A stretch of 64,000 nt of DNA from Acidisarcina sp963790505 (GTDB taxonomy: Bacteria > Acidobacteriota > Terriglobia > Terriglobales > Acidobacteriaceae), in contig CAWBOT010000004.1 of NCBI GenBank assembly GCA_963790505.1, positions 1,116,001 through 1,180,000 of the forward strand, written 5' to 3'. The number at the start of each line of letters is the position of its first letter. Within the stretch, counting starts at the first letter, position 1. Shown piece by piece: positions 63,082 through 64,000 of the stretch. A program made the position numbers and the translations under genes. A model generated the notes under the pieces. The model saw nothing but the letters and a program-made list of their open reading frames with translations. It had not been told where the DNA came from and did not search any database.

Positions 63082-64000
63082 TTAAGGCTGGGTCTTGTCG
63101 TCGGGAGCAGCCAGCTTTTGCAGGATGGTCAGTGGGATGGTCGCCGTCACAACCGCCCGGTCATTATGATGCTCGATTTCGACGCTGTTGAGCAGGGCTT
63201 TGGTATCCGGACTGGTGATTGCGTTGGGCAGGGCATTTTCAGCGGCCTTGAATATGCCGAGCAAGGCTTCAAGGGAGTCGGCGGAGAGACTAGCGGAGGC
63301 GCCGCTGGGCGCGATCTCCTCGATTTTCAGGCGCACGCTGCCTGTCCAGCGCACAGAGGCGATGAAGGTGGCGTCGACGCTGAGAGGAATCTTGAAGCCG
63401 AAGATTTTGAAGTCGTCGCCAAAGCCGGCGGCGAGTTTGCCGAGTCCCCAGGCGAGAGAGAAGAGTGGAACTTCGTGGAAGCGCTGCGCGAGCAGAGAAT
63501 TGCCTGAAAAGGGCAAAAGCGCGGTCCGTTGGCGGTCGAGGATAGAGTGGATCTGCTCCGCGGTGGGGGTGTTCGAGACGGCTACTTTGTTTGAGCCGAG
63601 GATGGCGACGCGATCGACGCGTCCGTCGATGGCGATGTTGTAGATGTCGTGACCGGCGTAGCGTTCTTTCGATTGCGCGAGGCCTTCGAGGTAGGTTTCA
63701 AGCCGCGTGTGATCGAATCTGCCGACGAAGATGCTGGAGAAGGCTACGGGGCCGTTCGGCCCTAGCGGATTCGACATGCGATGCGTGGCAAAGGCGGCCT
63801 CGTCGAGGTCGCGCTCGAACTGAATCCCGGTGGAGTCGATGAAATGCTGGTAATCCGGGTCGTGCTGAACGGGATGGGCGTCGAAGTTGACGACCGCGCG
63901 CATGGGGGCGACATCGACGTAGACGATGCCGTCGGACTCGGGCAGCAGCCGGGCGGCTTCGGGAGGGGCGTTTTTGCGCAGGAACAGTAACCCGCTGATG
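63082..64000 (-). CDS. Unknown membrane-anchored protein, N-terminus cut by window edge
   Basis: The frame is open from the right edge to the stop at 63082, at least 305 codons. The visible N-terminal end (ISGLLFLRKNAPPEAARLLPESDGIVYVDV) looks like the end of a membrane or signal segment followed by a soluble domain. ATG 63903 is an internal methionine and not the likely start. Later parts (FKIPLSVDATFIASVRWTGSVRLKIEEI) are beta-rich. No family is recognised. The stop lies 83 bases before the start of the sugar dehydrogenase gene on the same strand, so the two could be co-transcribed. Confidence 0.6.
   Translation of the reverse strand, partial: ISGLLFLRKNAPPEAARLLPESDGIVYVDVAPMRAVVNFDAHPVQHDPDYQHFIDSTGIQFERDLDEAAFATHRMSNPLGPNGPVAFSSIFVGRFDHTRLETYLEGLAQSKERYAGHDIYNIAIDGRVDRVAILGSNKVAVSNTPTAEQIHSILDRQRTALLPFSGNSLLAQRFHEVPLFSLAWGLGKLAAGFGDDFKIFGFKIPLSVDATFIASVRWTGSVRLKIEEIAPSGASASLSADSLEALLGIFKAAENALPNAITSPDTKALLNSVEIEHHNDRAVVTATIPLTILQKLAAPDDKTQP

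Noticed and set aside
1..64000. tRNA, rRNA, riboswitch or CRISPR array
   Set aside because: Gaps between genes were scanned by eye for cloverleaf ends, conserved rRNA stretches, known riboswitch cores and regularly spaced repeats; nothing convincing was found, though a small RNA could be missed without a covariance search.

Overview
The window is a high-GC bacterial chromosome segment. Its content fits Acidobacteriota, most likely class Terriglobia. That placement is inferred from gene style: a VWFA-related secreted protein, a secreted TPR/FG-GAP (CRTAC1-like) giant, an NHL-repeat/choice-of-anchor-D surface protein, secreted glycoside hydrolases, and short palindromic repeats of the kind scattered through Terriglobales genomes. 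No rRNA, tRNA, CRISPR array or prophage was seen.

Layout. 1-8 kb: a DUF3011 gene cut by the left edge, an FtsB-like division protein, a phosphohexomutase, a BioY biotin transporter, an MqnD-family menaquinone protein, an SPFH membrane protein with a small membrane partner, a PP2C phosphatase and an unrecognised propeller-like protein. 8.1-13.8 kb: a leftward run of overlapping genes (amidase, CapD-type dehydratase, NeuC-type epimerase, DegT aminotransferase) followed by a diguanylate-cyclase-like gene; this looks like synthesis of a 2,4-diamino-type sugar. 14-24 kb: the TPR/FG-GAP protein, a frameshifted LacI regulator, a GH5 glycoside hydrolase with a clear promoter and operator, and the 1264-residue NHL protein. 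24-31 kb: a cysteine desulfurase carrying an in-frame palindromic insertion, a divergent SDR/TetR pair, a decayed IS1595-family element and three poorly known small genes, then mnmA. 32-44 kb: DUF948-like and YtxH-like proteins, a DPP-IV-type peptidase, a VWA protein, a secreted FKBP, a shortened division/cell-wall block (mraY-murD-ftsW-murG) and ruvB. 44-64 kb: a GH38 alpha-mannosidase, galU, an M50-like/rsmI/mfd operon, rsmD, ohr, gltX, a GrlR-like/RelA-SpoT pair, thiL, an M23 peptidase, a PQQ-type sugar dehydrogenase and a gene cut by the right edge.

A recurring oddity is single-base frameshifts. They hit murG and gltX, which are normally essential, and also lacI, ohr and probably the C-terminus of the TPR/FG-GAP gene. 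Either the consensus carries indel errors or these are real lesions; read depth would decide. The most interesting biological leads are the GrlR-like/small alarmone synthetase pair, the M50-CBS protein that has lost both HExxH histidines, the GGDEF protein with a broken active site but an intact inhibitory site, the amidase coupled to amino-sugar genes, and the palindromic element captured inside a coding sequence.
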